A DNA stretch of 64,000 bases from positions 744,001 through 808,000 of the forward strand of contig NZ_CZRP01000013.1 of NCBI RefSeq assembly GCF_001458115.1, written 5' to 3'. Numbering within the stretch: the first letter of the stretch is position 1; each line of letters opens with the position of its first letter. This document shows, one piece after another, positions 43,433-52,029 of this stretch. The notes below the pieces were generated by a model, which worked only from the letters and a program-made list of their open reading frames with translations, was not told the DNA's origin and ran no database searches. The position numbers and the translations under genes were made by a program. Origin of the DNA: Gracilibacillus massiliensis (GTDB lineage Bacteria > Bacillota > Bacilli > Bacillales > Amphibacillaceae).

Positions 43433-44428
43433 TTATGTTGATTCTGACAACCAAAAATCACTTGTAGTTGCTATCCATTCCATATAATCTTTAAAAGCTT
43501 CCTCCATACTATATTGCGGCTGGAAGTCAAGATCTTCATTCAATCTTTCAATTGCTAACATTCCTGCATCCACTGGAACAAAAAAATCTATATTCATATC
43601 CTCTTGTGCTGCAACTGAATAGGTTAAGTTTGGTATTTCTTGTTGGAGTAAGTCACACCATTGTTCAATGGTCCACTGGTGGCCAGGTCCAATGTTATAG
43701 ATATCATATTGATAAGTATGTTTTTGTAAAAGACGCCAAATTACTTCTGCTACATCTCTACTATATACCCAATCTCGCACACCAGGTCTTGGCATCTTTA
43801 TTTCTCGGTTTAATAGAGCATTTCTAGTTGCTTGGAAAGGACCAGAGGGAGTATGCCTGATCCCTGTATACCTTTCCCAAGGTCCAAATACCTGGCCCAC
43901 TCTTGTAACCATCACTTCCATGCCGAATAATGTCTTATATCTTAATGCAGTACTCTCGGCTGCATACTTAGTAATCTCATACAAGGTTCGAGGAATTGGC
44001 ACTGACTGTGTTTCATGCAAGACTTCATCTTCAAAGGCGGCGTCTCCATATACCGAAACCGAACTTATATAGATGAATTTTTTCACTTGGTGTCTCCTTG
44101 CCGCCTCCAGTACTTCAATCGTTCCCATATAATTAACATTAGTGATGTGCTTGCTGTTCGCCTTTTCTTGCTTAAAATCAGGTGTGATGACTGCCCCATG
44201 AATCACCATACTAATATCATATTTTTCCATTACATCATCTAATGAAGTGGCGTCTAATACATCCCCCTCCATAAATTGATATGTACCTTGCCTTCTTTCA
44301 AACGAAATTTCTGCTTCTTCCGGAACAGGAAATGTAGCATAATTTACTACATTAAGGTTCTCATCCAGCAATTTTTCAATAATATTAATACCAACAAATC
44401 CTGATCCACCAGTGATTAAAACAGCCAT
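43433..44428 (-). CDS. NAD-dependent epimerase/dehydratase
   Basis: A 331-residue extended short-chain dehydrogenase. The Rossmann start is VLITGGSGFVGINIIEKLL, and the active-site Ser and YxxxK lie in YISSVSVYGDAAF and TLYEITKYAAESTAL near 125-165. The rest of the family pattern (RVGQVFGPWERYTG, DWVYSRDVAEVIWRLL) is present. The substrate is presumably a nucleotide sugar or a free aldose/aldonate. It lies 46 bases after the amidohydrolase gene, an odd partner for hydantoin breakdown. Confidence 0.8.
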   Translation of the reverse strand: MAVLITGGSGFVGINIIEKLLDENLNVVNYATFPVPEEAEISFERRQGTYQFMEGDVLDATSLDDVMEKYDISMVIHGAVITPDFKQEKANSKHITNVNYMGTIEVLEAARRHQVKKFIYISSVSVYGDAAFEDEVLHETQSVPIPRTLYEITKYAAESTALRYKTLFGMEVMVTRVGQVFGPWERYTGIRHTPSGPFQATRNALLNREIKMPRPGVRDWVYSRDVAEVIWRLLQKHTYQYDIYNIGPGHQWTIEQWCDLLQQEIPNLTYSVAAQEDMNIDFFVPVDAGMLAIERLNEDLDFQPQYSMEEAFKDYMEWIATTSDFWLSEST

Positions 44429-44474
44429 AAAACCTTCCTCCTTACACCTTATTATTTGTAAATTGAATCAAAAT

Positions 44475-45749
44475 CTATCTGGAAGTTAACGTTTTAGATA
44501 TTACTTGCTCATTTATTTTCGCAGAGACACTTATCGCCGTATGATATAACAATTCTGTTCCTTGCGCTAAATCTTCATAACTTGCAAACTCTGCAGGATT
44601 ATGACTAATCCCGTCCTTACACCGAACAAAAATCATTCCGATATCACATGTATTTGCCATAACCACTGCGTCGTGGAATGGTCCGCTTACCATTGTTGGA
44701 CTCTTCCATCCTTTTTTCTCGCTTTCGTCTACCATTATATTCTGGATCCATTCAGCGCAGCTTACTGGATCTAGATTTGTATCTTTTTGGATGTGATATG
44801 TCAGATGACAATCTTTCGATACTTGGTGAATCATGGAACGAATTTGTTCTTCTATATTATTTCGTCTTTTCAAATCAATATCGCGTAGATCGATAGAAAA
44901 GGCGACTTTCTCCGGAATTATATTAGGAGAATCCGGGAATACTTGTAAACTACCAACGGTTGCCACTGTTGGAGTGTGAGGATCGTGTCTTACAATCTGA
45001 TTGATCTCATCTATCATTCTAGATGCTCCTAACAATGCGTCCTGACGCATATCCATTGGGACGGACCCTGCATGACCTGCAAATCCTTTCAAAGTCACAG
45101 TCAACCACATTGGTCCAGCGATGGCTGACACGATTCCGACCGGTTTGTTTTGCGCCTCTAAAGATGGGCCTTGTTCAATATGCATTTCGAGAAACGCCCC
45201 AATTGCACCATCAGGATAAACCACTTCATCCAATTTATCGGGGTTACATCCAAAGTCTAATAAGGCTTGTTTTCTGGAAATTCCATCTTTATCCTTACGT
45301 TCTAATTCTTCTGGATCTATTTGCCCCACCATTGCTCTGGAACCGAACACACCTTTCTTAAAACGCCAACTTTCTTCATCACAAAAGGACACTACTTCTA
45401 TTGGTGATGCTGGTACTACATTCTGTTCTTTCATGGTCATAGCAACTTCTACGCCTGCTAATACGCCTGAGGTACCATCAAACCGCCCACCATATGGCTG
45501 GGAATCAAGATGAGAGCCAATCATCAATATAGGTGCATCCGGATTTTCCCCTTCTAATCTCCCGATAAGATTTCCTGCATTATCTATTCGTACTGTCATG
45601 CCTGCCTCTTGCATCCATTTAGAAACAAGCTGGAATGTTTCTTTCTCAATCTCTGAAAGAGCTGGACGACATAAACCTGTTTCACCTATTTTTCCGTATT
45701 CTGATATTATTTCAAAGTGTTCTTGTAAACGCCTTTTGTTAATTTTCAT
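44475..45749 (-). CDS. Zn-dependent N-carbamoyl-L-amino-acid/ureidopropionate-type amidohydrolase
   Basis: A 424-residue M20-family amidohydrolase of the AllC/HyuC/UPB group. Metal ligands are visible in MIGSHLDSQPYGGRFDGTSGVLAG near 78 (His, Asp), SFCDEESWRFKKGVFGSRAM near 125 (Glu pair) and EMHIEQGPSLEAQNKP near 190; the dimer-domain GFAGHAGSVPMDMRQDAL block is near 222. It cleaves the carbamoyl group from N-carbamoyl amino acids or related ureido acids, releasing ammonia and CO2. It overlaps the hydantoinase gene by one base (TAATG), so they work in sequence. Confidence 0.88.
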   Translation of the reverse strand: MKINKRRLQEHFEIISEYGKIGETGLCRPALSEIEKETFQLVSKWMQEAGMTVRIDNAGNLIGRLEGENPDAPILMIGSHLDSQPYGGRFDGTSGVLAGVEVAMTMKEQNVVPASPIEVVSFCDEESWRFKKGVFGSRAMVGQIDPEELERKDKDGISRKQALLDFGCNPDKLDEVVYPDGAIGAFLEMHIEQGPSLEAQNKPVGIVSAIAGPMWLTVTLKGFAGHAGSVPMDMRQDALLGASRMIDEINQIVRHDPHTPTVATVGSLQVFPDSPNIIPEKVAFSIDLRDIDLKRRNNIEEQIRSMIHQVSKDCHLTYHIQKDTNLDPVSCAEWIQNIMVDESEKKGWKSPTMVSGPFHDAVVMANTCDIGMIFVRCKDGISHNPAEFASYEDLAQGTELLYHTAISVSAKINEQVISKTLTSR

Positions 45750-47173
45750 TACACTACCCCTTTATCATTTGTACGAATGGAATCATATGCTGCTCCATAT
45801 GGCTTGGATTCTATAAATTGTCCTTGCCCGAGATGTCCAATATATTTGTCATCCTTCACGATATGCTCACCGCGCAAAAAGACATGTTGGGCACTACCTT
45901 CAATAGTAAAGCCTTCGTAGAAGTTATAATCACTTCCTTGCAATTGTGTTTCGGCTTTGATCGTATGTTTTTTATTGGGATCAAATAAAACAATATCTGC
46001 GTCGCTACCGACCGAAATAGTACCTTTCTTCGGAAATAATCCCATAAATTTCGCTGGATTAGTAGCTGTCAATTCCACTAATTTTTCAATTGTCATATTT
46101 TCTTTCTTCACACCATAGGAATATAACATTTGAAGCCAATTCTCTATTCCATTCCCGCCATTAGGAATTTTGGAAAAGTCATCGATTCCTCTATGTTTCT
46201 GTTCTTTATAATTAAATGAACAATGGTCAGTACCGATTGTCTGTAATGTTCCATCTGCAATAGCATTCCATAACTTCTGCTGATGTGTCTTCTCTCTAAG
46301 AGGAGGTGAACAGACATATTTTGCACCCTCAAAACCTGGTAGCTGAAGATAGCTATCATCTAAAAACAAATAATGTGGGCAAGTTTCTCCAAAGACTGCT
46401 TGACCATTCATCCGTGCTTTTCGAATTTCTTCAGCTGGTTCCTCACCAGATACATGTACGATAAAAATTGGCGCATCTGTTATGTTAGCCAAAGCTATAG
46501 CTCTTCTGGTTGCCTCTGCTTCGATTTCGATAGGTCGTGTAATCGCATGATAAAAGGGTTCCGTTTTACCACTTTTTACATATTCATCTTGTAATATAGA
46601 GATGACATCTCCATTCTCAGCATGAACCATTACTAACCCGCCCACCTCTTTCGATTGCTTTAACACACGGTAAAGAGTTGCGTCATCCACCATTTTGTCA
46701 TCTTTATAGGCCATAAATAGTTTAAAAGTGGTAACACCTTGTTCCACCGCGGAAGGTATTTCCGCGATGATATCTTCATTTAAATCCGTAATCGCTATAT
46801 GCAAGCTATAATCTATTGCCGTATTGTTATTCGCATTTTTCTTCCATGTATCAATTGCCTCAGTTAAGGTTTTTCCTTTTTCTTGAATGGCAAAGTCTAC
46901 TATCGTTGTAGTTCCACCTACCGCTGCTGCAATGGTCTCGGTTTCCCATGGCATGGAATAAGTATCAGGACTTGGCATCGACATGTGTGTATGCTCATCA
47001 ACAGCACCAGGGATGACATATAAACCATCAGCATCGATGAATTCTGCTTTTACTGCAGCAAATTCACCTTTTTTACCGATTGCTTTTACGATCTCATCTT
47101 CAATTAAAATATCGCCCTTATATTGATGAACAGGTGTTACAATAATGCCGTTTTTTATTACTTTTGTAGTCAT
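45749..47173 (-). CDS. Hydantoinase/dihydropyrimidinase
   Basis: A 474-residue cyclic amidohydrolase. Metal-binding His pair in GAVDEHTHMSMPSPDTYSM near 57, carboxylated Lys in TTFKLFMAYKDD near 148, His in MVHAENGDV near 180 and IVHVSGEEPAEEI near 236, and Asp in TIGTDHCSFN near 310. It opens hydantoins or dihydropyrimidines to N-carbamoyl acids. No dihydropyrimidine dehydrogenase is nearby, so entry at hydantoin or dihydropyrimidine level is likelier than uracil itself. The ATG follows AAAAGGAG. Confidence 0.9.
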   Translation of the reverse strand: MTTKVIKNGIIVTPVHQYKGDILIEDEIVKAIGKKGEFAAVKAEFIDADGLYVIPGAVDEHTHMSMPSPDTYSMPWETETIAAAVGGTTTIVDFAIQEKGKTLTEAIDTWKKNANNNTAIDYSLHIAITDLNEDIIAEIPSAVEQGVTTFKLFMAYKDDKMVDDATLYRVLKQSKEVGGLVMVHAENGDVISILQDEYVKSGKTEPFYHAITRPIEIEAEATRRAIALANITDAPIFIVHVSGEEPAEEIRKARMNGQAVFGETCPHYLFLDDSYLQLPGFEGAKYVCSPPLREKTHQQKLWNAIADGTLQTIGTDHCSFNYKEQKHRGIDDFSKIPNGGNGIENWLQMLYSYGVKKENMTIEKLVELTATNPAKFMGLFPKKGTISVGSDADIVLFDPNKKHTIKAETQLQGSDYNFYEGFTIEGSAQHVFLRGEHIVKDDKYIGHLGQGQFIESKPYGAAYDSIRTNDKGVV

Positions 47174-47251
47174 ATGAATGAATTCTCCTTTTTTCTAAGA
47201 CTTCAACCTCAGATTACTTCCCTATCCTTTAAAGTGTTTGATTAAATTGTG

Positions 47252-48328
47252 TTAGTTTTGTAATTCATCTGCCGTAATTAAGTCTGGAAAAACTTCTTGT
47301 AATAAACTAAAATCATGATAAGATGTCACTTCTGGTTTTGACTGAATATTTCCTACTCTCATAAAGTAATCCATAATCCCTTCACTATTACTTTCATTCC
47401 AATACGTGTTATCAACTTCCATGGAATAGACGTTACGATTCATAATTTCCTTTAACTCACTTTCACTTAATCTCAAGATAGGAGCGAGAGTGGTTATGGC
47501 ATCTTCTCTATTTTCATTAATATAGTCTGTTCCTTTCTTTAATGCACGAATGATCGCCTTAATCGTATTCGGATTTTCCGCTAAAAATTCGTCGGTAGCC
47601 ATCAAAGTAGAATGAACACTTAACCAGTTAACATCTCCTTTTAATTCTGGTAAATTACTTTCTCTGCCACTAAGAATAAATTCACCACCTGCTTGTGTTC
47701 CCTTTGTGATAAATGGTTCCCATGCAGCTAATGCATCAAGGTCACCTCGTTGTAATGCTGCCAGTCCATCACTTGGACCAATATTAACGAAATTGATTTT
47801 GTCGACATCAACATCAAGCTCTTCCCCCATGCTTTCAATGGCATATCTCACTTCTGCTCCATTGGGCATTCCAATAGTTAAGCCTTCCAAATCTTTTGCA
47901 CTTTCTAATTCAAGATTTTCCGATCCGACCATTGCCTGTGTTCCTGCCATTTGGTCTAACACCGCTACAACATTAATCGGGACATCCGATGATTTTAGCG
48001 TAATCGATAGAAAATTGGACATAAGACTTATCGGAGCACTCCCCCCGGCAATCATCGATCCCATTTCCGGCCCATTTTCAATTAAATGATTCGTTACGTC
48101 CAAGCCTTCTTCCTCAAAATAGCCTAATTCATCTGCAATAATCTGTGCTGCAGATATTTGTGGATCACGTACACCCATTAGGGTTAATTCACTCATCTCG
48201 AGTTCTTCACTTTCTTCCTGATCCCCTGGTGGTGATTGCGCTTCAGAGGTATTGGTATTATTACTACAAGCCATCAACGTCATCATCACAATAATTATCA
48301 GATATTGCCATTTTAAATTTTTCAACAT
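47252..48328 (-). CDS. ABC transporter substrate-binding lipoprotein (NMT1/SsuA-like)
   Basis: A 358-residue NMT1/THI5-like binding protein. The signal IIIVMMTLMAC has its lipobox Cys near 21, then an acidic linker. DPQISAAQIIADELGYFEEEGLDV near 55 and GDLDALAAWEPFITKGTQAGGEFIL near 190 are the family signatures. This family binds sulfonates, nitrate, pyrimidine precursors or hydantoins. Context suggests a hydantoin or dihydropyrimidine. It follows the permease gene and precedes the hydantoinase gene by 78 bases. Confidence 0.85.
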   Translation of the reverse strand: MLKNLKWQYLIIIVMMTLMACSNNTNTSEAQSPPGDQEESEELEMSELTLMGVRDPQISAAQIIADELGYFEEEGLDVTNHLIENGPEMGSMIAGGSAPISLMSNFLSITLKSSDVPINVVAVLDQMAGTQAMVGSENLELESAKDLEGLTIGMPNGAEVRYAIESMGEELDVDVDKINFVNIGPSDGLAALQRGDLDALAAWEPFITKGTQAGGEFILSGRESNLPELKGDVNWLSVHSTLMATDEFLAENPNTIKAIIRALKKGTDYINENREDAITTLAPILRLSESELKEIMNRNVYSMEVDNTYWNESNSEGIMDYFMRVGNIQSKPEVTSYHDFSLLQEVFPDLITADELQN

Positions 48329-48375
48329 AAACCCTCCATCAATATTCAGAATTTTCTGTAAATTTTAATTAAAAA

Positions 48376-49230
48376 CTATCCTTCTATTGCTTCATTTGCT
48401 CCACCTTGACGCCAAAATAGAATTCTCTCTTTAATCTTTTTTATTAAATAAGCAAATATGCTATATTCTATACCTATTAAGATAATCGCCACAAACATAT
48501 TGGATATTTTAAAATAGTTTCTTGCATCCACAATGATATATCCTAGACCTGTTTCAGCTCCCATCATTTCAGAAACAACAAGTGCAGAAAATGAAAGACC
48601 TAAACTCACTTCAATTCCAACTAAAATATTCGGAATAGCTGAAGGTATGATTACTCGGGTAAATATTTGCCTTTGATTGGCGCCTAGACTGAGCGCTGAT
48701 CTTACTAAAGTGGAGTTCACCGATTTTAAACCGTCTAAGGTGTAAATAAACACTGGAATAAAGGTAGACCAAGCGATTAGCAATATTTTCGGAAACTCAC
48801 CAATTCCAAACCAAATGATAAAAAGTGGAAGCAAGGCTAAAGCAGGTATAGGTCCAACCAAATTAATAATGGGAGCTACCCAATTTTCCACCACTTTAAA
48901 TTGGCTCATAATAACACCAACAGCTATTGCAAAAATACACCCCAAACCAAATCCAACTAAAATTCTAAGTGTGCTGGCAATAATACTGCTTGTAATGATA
49001 CCTGTTTGTGCTAATATCCAGCCATCTTGCAAAATGAGCGTCGGTGGCGGTAAAAAGAGAGGATTAATCCAATTAAAATCTTGATTTATTCTTCCAAATG
49101 CTTCCCATACCAGAAAAAATAGGATAATAGGCAAAGCTTTTTGTATCATAATATTAAAATTATTAGGTTTTTTCTTTATTTTTTCTTTTTTCGATACTGG
49201 CCCTGCATTTATCACCGTTGATGGTTTCAT
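48376..49230 (-). CDS. ABC transporter permease (SsuC/TauC-like)
   Basis: A 284-residue permease with about six membrane segments after a basic N-terminal tail. The ATPase-docking loop is LVRSALSLGANQRQIFTRVIIP near 190. It is the membrane subunit of the importer that also uses the ATPase upstream and the binding lipoprotein downstream. Confidence 0.9.
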   Translation of the reverse strand: MKPSTVINAGPVSKKEKIKKKPNNFNIMIQKALPIILFFLVWEAFGRINQDFNWINPLFLPPPTLILQDGWILAQTGIITSSIIASTLRILVGFGLGCIFAIAVGVIMSQFKVVENWVAPIINLVGPIPALALLPLFIIWFGIGEFPKILLIAWSTFIPVFIYTLDGLKSVNSTLVRSALSLGANQRQIFTRVIIPSAIPNILVGIEVSLGLSFSALVVSEMMGAETGLGYIIVDARNYFKISNMFVAIILIGIEYSIFAYLIKKIKERILFWRQGGANEAIEG

Positions 49231-49242
49231 ATATTCCCCTCC

Positions 49243-49995
49243 TTAATCTCTAATGACTTGCATTAATTCTTCTTCACCCATCAAAATTTGTTCAATCTCA
49301 GTCATTAACTGACTAAAACGTGGGTGTTCATACATTCTTGGATGGTCAATTCCTACTTCAAAATCACCTGCAACCTCACCGCCTTTCATGACCACTACTC
49401 TATCCCCTAAATGAATAGCCTCACTAATACTATGGGTTACAAATATCACCATTGGATGTAGCTCTTGACATATACGAAGCAATTCTTTACGCATAATATC
49501 ACGTGTTAATATATCAAGTGCTCCAAAGGGCTCATCCATTAATAAAATATCTGGTCCACTCGCAAGCGCTCTGGCAATACCAACTCGTTGTTTCATCCCA
49601 CCAGAAAGTTCATCAGGATAATGATTCTCATACTCTTCTAATCCTACTAAAACTAGATATTCTCTTGCTTTTTCAATAGCTTTTGCTTTTTCTTCTCCTT
49701 GGACGTTCAAACCAAATGCTATATTGGTAATCACGTCATACCAAGGAAAAAGAGCATGGTCTTGAAAAACGACTCCACGAGCTTTTGAAGGACCATCAAT
49801 AGGAACGCCATCTACTTTTATTGCACCGGTATCTTCTTTCAAAAAACCAGCTACTAAATTCAACAATGTAGATTTTCCACATCCACTATGCCCTAAAACA
49901 CAGATAATCTCGTGGGGGTTTATTTGAAGATTGACATTTTTAAGAACTTCCTTTTCCCCAAATGATTTATTGACTTCTTCAATTGTTAAGTTCAT
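49243..49995 (-). CDS. ABC transporter ATP-binding protein (SsuB/TauB-like)
   Basis: A 250-residue ATPase with Walker A GHSGCGKSTLL near 35, Q-loop VVFQDHALFPW, signature LSGGMKQRVGIARAL near 130 and Walker B ILLMDEPFGALD near 150. It is the first gene of the transporter part of the cluster. A GntR-type operator lies about 50 bases upstream. Unlike the two sugar importers in the window, this importer has its own ATPase. Confidence 0.92.
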   Translation of the reverse strand: MNLTIEEVNKSFGEKEVLKNVNLQINPHEIICVLGHSGCGKSTLLNLVAGFLKEDTGAIKVDGVPIDGPSKARGVVFQDHALFPWYDVITNIAFGLNVQGEEKAKAIEKAREYLVLVGLEEYENHYPDELSGGMKQRVGIARALASGPDILLMDEPFGALDILTRDIMRKELLRICQELHPMVIFVTHSISEAIHLGDRVVVMKGGEVAGDFEVGIDHPRMYEHPRFSQLMTEIEQILMGEEELMQVIRD

Positions 49996-50043
49996 TCGTC
50001 ATTCACCTCTCCTAACCTTTTAATGTTTTCTTTTTATGTCTTA

Positions 50044-50054
50044 TTGTCTGACAT
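50044..50054 (-). promoter_or_regulatory. GntR/FadR-type operator before the importer genes
   Basis: TTGTCTGACAT (plus strand) contains the palindromic GTC-T-GAC core typical of FadR-subfamily operators. It lies 49 bases upstream of the ATPase start codon. The same GTCTGACAT occurs before the regulator gene. Confidence 0.6.
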
Positions 50055-50074
50055 ATTAATTTTCAATGCTGATT

Positions 50075-50749
50075 TTAAACATGTTCCAATATGTCACCAA
50101 TCTTCTGAATATGCAGTCTCATATATCGTTCTGCTGATTTTTCATCTTTTGTTCTGATTGCTGCCACTATTTGTTTATGTTCTGTTACGATCTCTTCTAT
50201 TCTTCCAGGATAATAAATCGTTTTTTCCTGCAATTTATTCATAATCTCCTCTAAAGATTTAATAATATTTAACATCACTTGATTCTGACTAATACGCGCT
50301 AATGTGATATGAAATACAATATCTGCCTCAGCTGCTTGATCAGGTTTTTCAATCATCCAATCAATTGTTTTTTCTAACTCATCGATATCTTGTTCATTTG
50401 CTCTTTTTATGGCAAATTGAACTACTGATGTTTCTAACACTTCTCGCGTTTCAAGTAAATCATATAGTGCATCCTTTTCCGCTTTAGGTATATAAATATT
50501 TGCTATATCTTCAAAAGTTACCTTTCGAATCGTAGTTCCACCTTTTTTACGTCTGTTTATATATCCTGTACTTTCTAATATTTGCATCGCATCTCTAACT
50601 GAACTCCTACTCACACCAAACATTTCCGCTAACTTTAATTCGGACGGCAAAGACTCTCCAGGTTTTAATTCTCCATCGACAAGCCGCTTCCTAATTTGAG
50701 TAACAATAGTCTGAGAAATCTTCTCCACAGTCACCGTCTCAAAACTCAT
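50075..50749 (-). CDS. GntR-family (FadR subfamily) regulator of the hydantoin cluster
   Basis: A 224-residue regulator. The winged helix is at 10-75 (LVDGELKPGESLPSELKLAEMFGVSRSSVRDAMQILESTGYI). An FCD all-helical ligand domain follows at 90-220, with the metal-binding pattern DIVFHITLARISQ, EHKQIVAAI and RYMRLHIQKI. It is the first gene upstream of the ABC-hydantoinase genes on the same strand, and matching operators precede both it and the ATPase gene. Confidence 0.9.
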   Translation of the reverse strand: MSFETVTVEKISQTIVTQIRKRLVDGELKPGESLPSELKLAEMFGVSRSSVRDAMQILESTGYINRRKKGGTTIRKVTFEDIANIYIPKAEKDALYDLLETREVLETSVVQFAIKRANEQDIDELEKTIDWMIEKPDQAAEADIVFHITLARISQNQVMLNIIKSLEEIMNKLQEKTIYYPGRIEEIVTEHKQIVAAIRTKDEKSAERYMRLHIQKIGDILEHV

Positions 50750-50775
50750 CCCATAACCACACTCCTTCTAAAATT

Positions 50776-50786
50776 AAGTCTGACAT
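50776..50786 (-). promoter_or_regulatory. GntR/FadR-type operator before the regulator gene
   Basis: AAGTCTGACAT (plus strand), with the same GTC-T-GAC core as at 50044, lies 27 bases upstream of the regulator start. This suggests autoregulation. Confidence 0.55.
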
Positions 50787-51023
50787 AACCCTTTCGATAC
50801 ATATTACTTTACAAAGAAAACACTTATAAGCCTAATAACCTGTAATAAAAACTAACACAGTTTTTTGTAAGTTAGAGAGACAGTCTAATTGAGCTTTTGC
50901 TAAACGAGGAAATAAAAATGGCACTTTAAAGTTAGCAAAAATGGTGAAATTGAAGTACCTTGCAAAAAATATTCAAATATGATTACAGATATCAAATTGA
51001 ACCCTTATATCCAACCTATTCAC

Positions 51024-51052
51024 TTGACTTTACTACCTATTAATTGTAAATT
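51024..51052 (+). promoter_or_regulatory. Promoter of the SAM-riboswitch operon
   Basis: TTGACT (51024-51029) and TAAATT (51047-51052) are 17 bases apart, placing the transcript start about 15 bases before the riboswitch. The stretch 50790-51020 shows no gene. Confidence 0.6.
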
Positions 51053-51073
51053 AATACTTACAATTGCATACCA

Positions 51074-51175
51074 TTCTTATCCAGAGAGGTGGAGGGACTG
51101 GCCCTATGAAATCTCGGCAACAGCTTTTCAAAAAAGCATTGTGCCAATTCCAGTAGCATTAGCAGAAGATAAGAA
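51074..51175 (+). ncRNA. SAM-I (S-box) riboswitch
   Basis: The conserved S-box core is present in order: TTCTTATC, AGAGAGGTGGAGGGACTGGCCC, then TGAAATCTCGGCAACAG. An A/T-rich variable stem, GTGCCAATTCCAG and closing GATAAGAA follow. P1 is a perfect 8-bp pairing of 51074-51081 with 51168-51175. Bases 51169-51178 (ATAAGAAGAG) can instead pair perfectly with the first arm of the terminator (51199-51208). So SAM binding should stabilise P1, free the terminator and switch the operon off. It controls the dehydrogenase and transporter genes downstream. Confidence 0.95.
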
Positions 51176-51195
51176 GAGAATATATTGATTTATCG

Positions 51196-51224
51196 ACCTC
51201 TTCTTATTTAGAAGAGGTTTTATT
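51196..51224 (+). terminator. Riboswitch-controlled terminator
   Basis: ACCTCTTCT and AGAAGAGGT form a perfect 9-bp stem with a 5-base loop followed by TTTATTT. Its first arm competes with the 3' strand of riboswitch P1. Confidence 0.9.
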
Positions 51225-51246
51225 TGTTTAAAAAGGAGGGACTTAG

Positions 51247-52011
51247 ATGTTTACGATGGATCTTAGCGGACAGGTTGCGGTAGTAACAGGTGGCGCTAAC
51301 GGAATTGGTAAGGCCATTGTGGATGCATTACGTTACTCAAAAGCAAAAGTTGCTGTAGTAGATGTACATCCAAATCAGCAAAAAACCGATAACGATCTAT
51401 TGTACATTCAAGCAGACGTTACGCAAAAAAGCGAGATTAATAAAATGGTAGATCAGGTGATCGACACATTTGGCAGGATTGATATATTAGTGAATAATGC
51501 CGGGATCTCCACAATGGATTATTTTGTAGATATCCGTGAAGAGGATTGGGACAAAACGATGGATGTGAACGCAAAAGGCGTCCAATTATGCAGTCAAGCA
51601 ATTGCAAAAAAGATGAAGCAACAAGGTGATGGTGGAAAAATTATCAACATCGCTTCACAAGCTGGCAAAAATGGCTATCGCTTAATGGGATCTTATGTTG
51701 CTTCTAAACATGCCGTTATTGGATTGACCAAAGTGATGGCATTAGAGCTTGCCAGCGACCAAATAAATGTCAATGCTGTGTGTCCGGGGATTGTCGAAAC
51801 CAGTATGAAACACCGTGAACGAGAACTTGGTGGTAAACTACGAAACTTGGACGGAAATGCCATTAAAGAAGAAGACATTTCACAGGTACCACTCGGCAGA
51901 ACAGGAACACCAGAAGATATAGCCTATGTCGTCATTTTTCTTGCTTCTAAATTTTCAAATTATATGACAGGGCAGGCAATCAATGTTACAGGTGGCATGA
52001 CGATGCACTAA
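51247..52011 (+). CDS. Short-chain dehydrogenase/reductase under SAM-riboswitch control
   Basis: A 254-residue classical SDR: VTGGANGIGKAI near 14 (cofactor Gly motif), NNAGIS near 86, catalytic Ser near 142 and YVASK near 155-159 (Tyr, Lys), and NAVCPGIVET near 181. It resembles polyol/sorbitol dehydrogenases, but its substrate is unknown. It follows AAAGGAGGG and is the first gene after a SAM-I riboswitch. That suggests a role in methionine or sulfur compound metabolism, for instance oxidising or reducing a methionine derivative imported by the next gene. That role is inference. Confidence 0.85.
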   Translation: MFTMDLSGQVAVVTGGANGIGKAIVDALRYSKAKVAVVDVHPNQQKTDNDLLYIQADVTQKSEINKMVDQVIDTFGRIDILVNNAGISTMDYFVDIREEDWDKTMDVNAKGVQLCSQAIAKKMKQQGDGGKIINIASQAGKNGYRLMGSYVASKHAVIGLTKVMALELASDQINVNAVCPGIVETSMKHRERELGGKLRNLDGNAIKEEDISQVPLGRTGTPEDIAYVVIFLASKFSNYMTGQAINVTGGMTMH

Positions 52012-52029
52012 ATTTCAGGAGGGTTAAAC

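Noticed and set aside
44475-47173. Complete reductive pyrimidine degradation pathway
   Set aside because: Hydantoinase and carbamoyl-hydrolase are present, but no dihydropyrimidine dehydrogenase genes are in the cluster.
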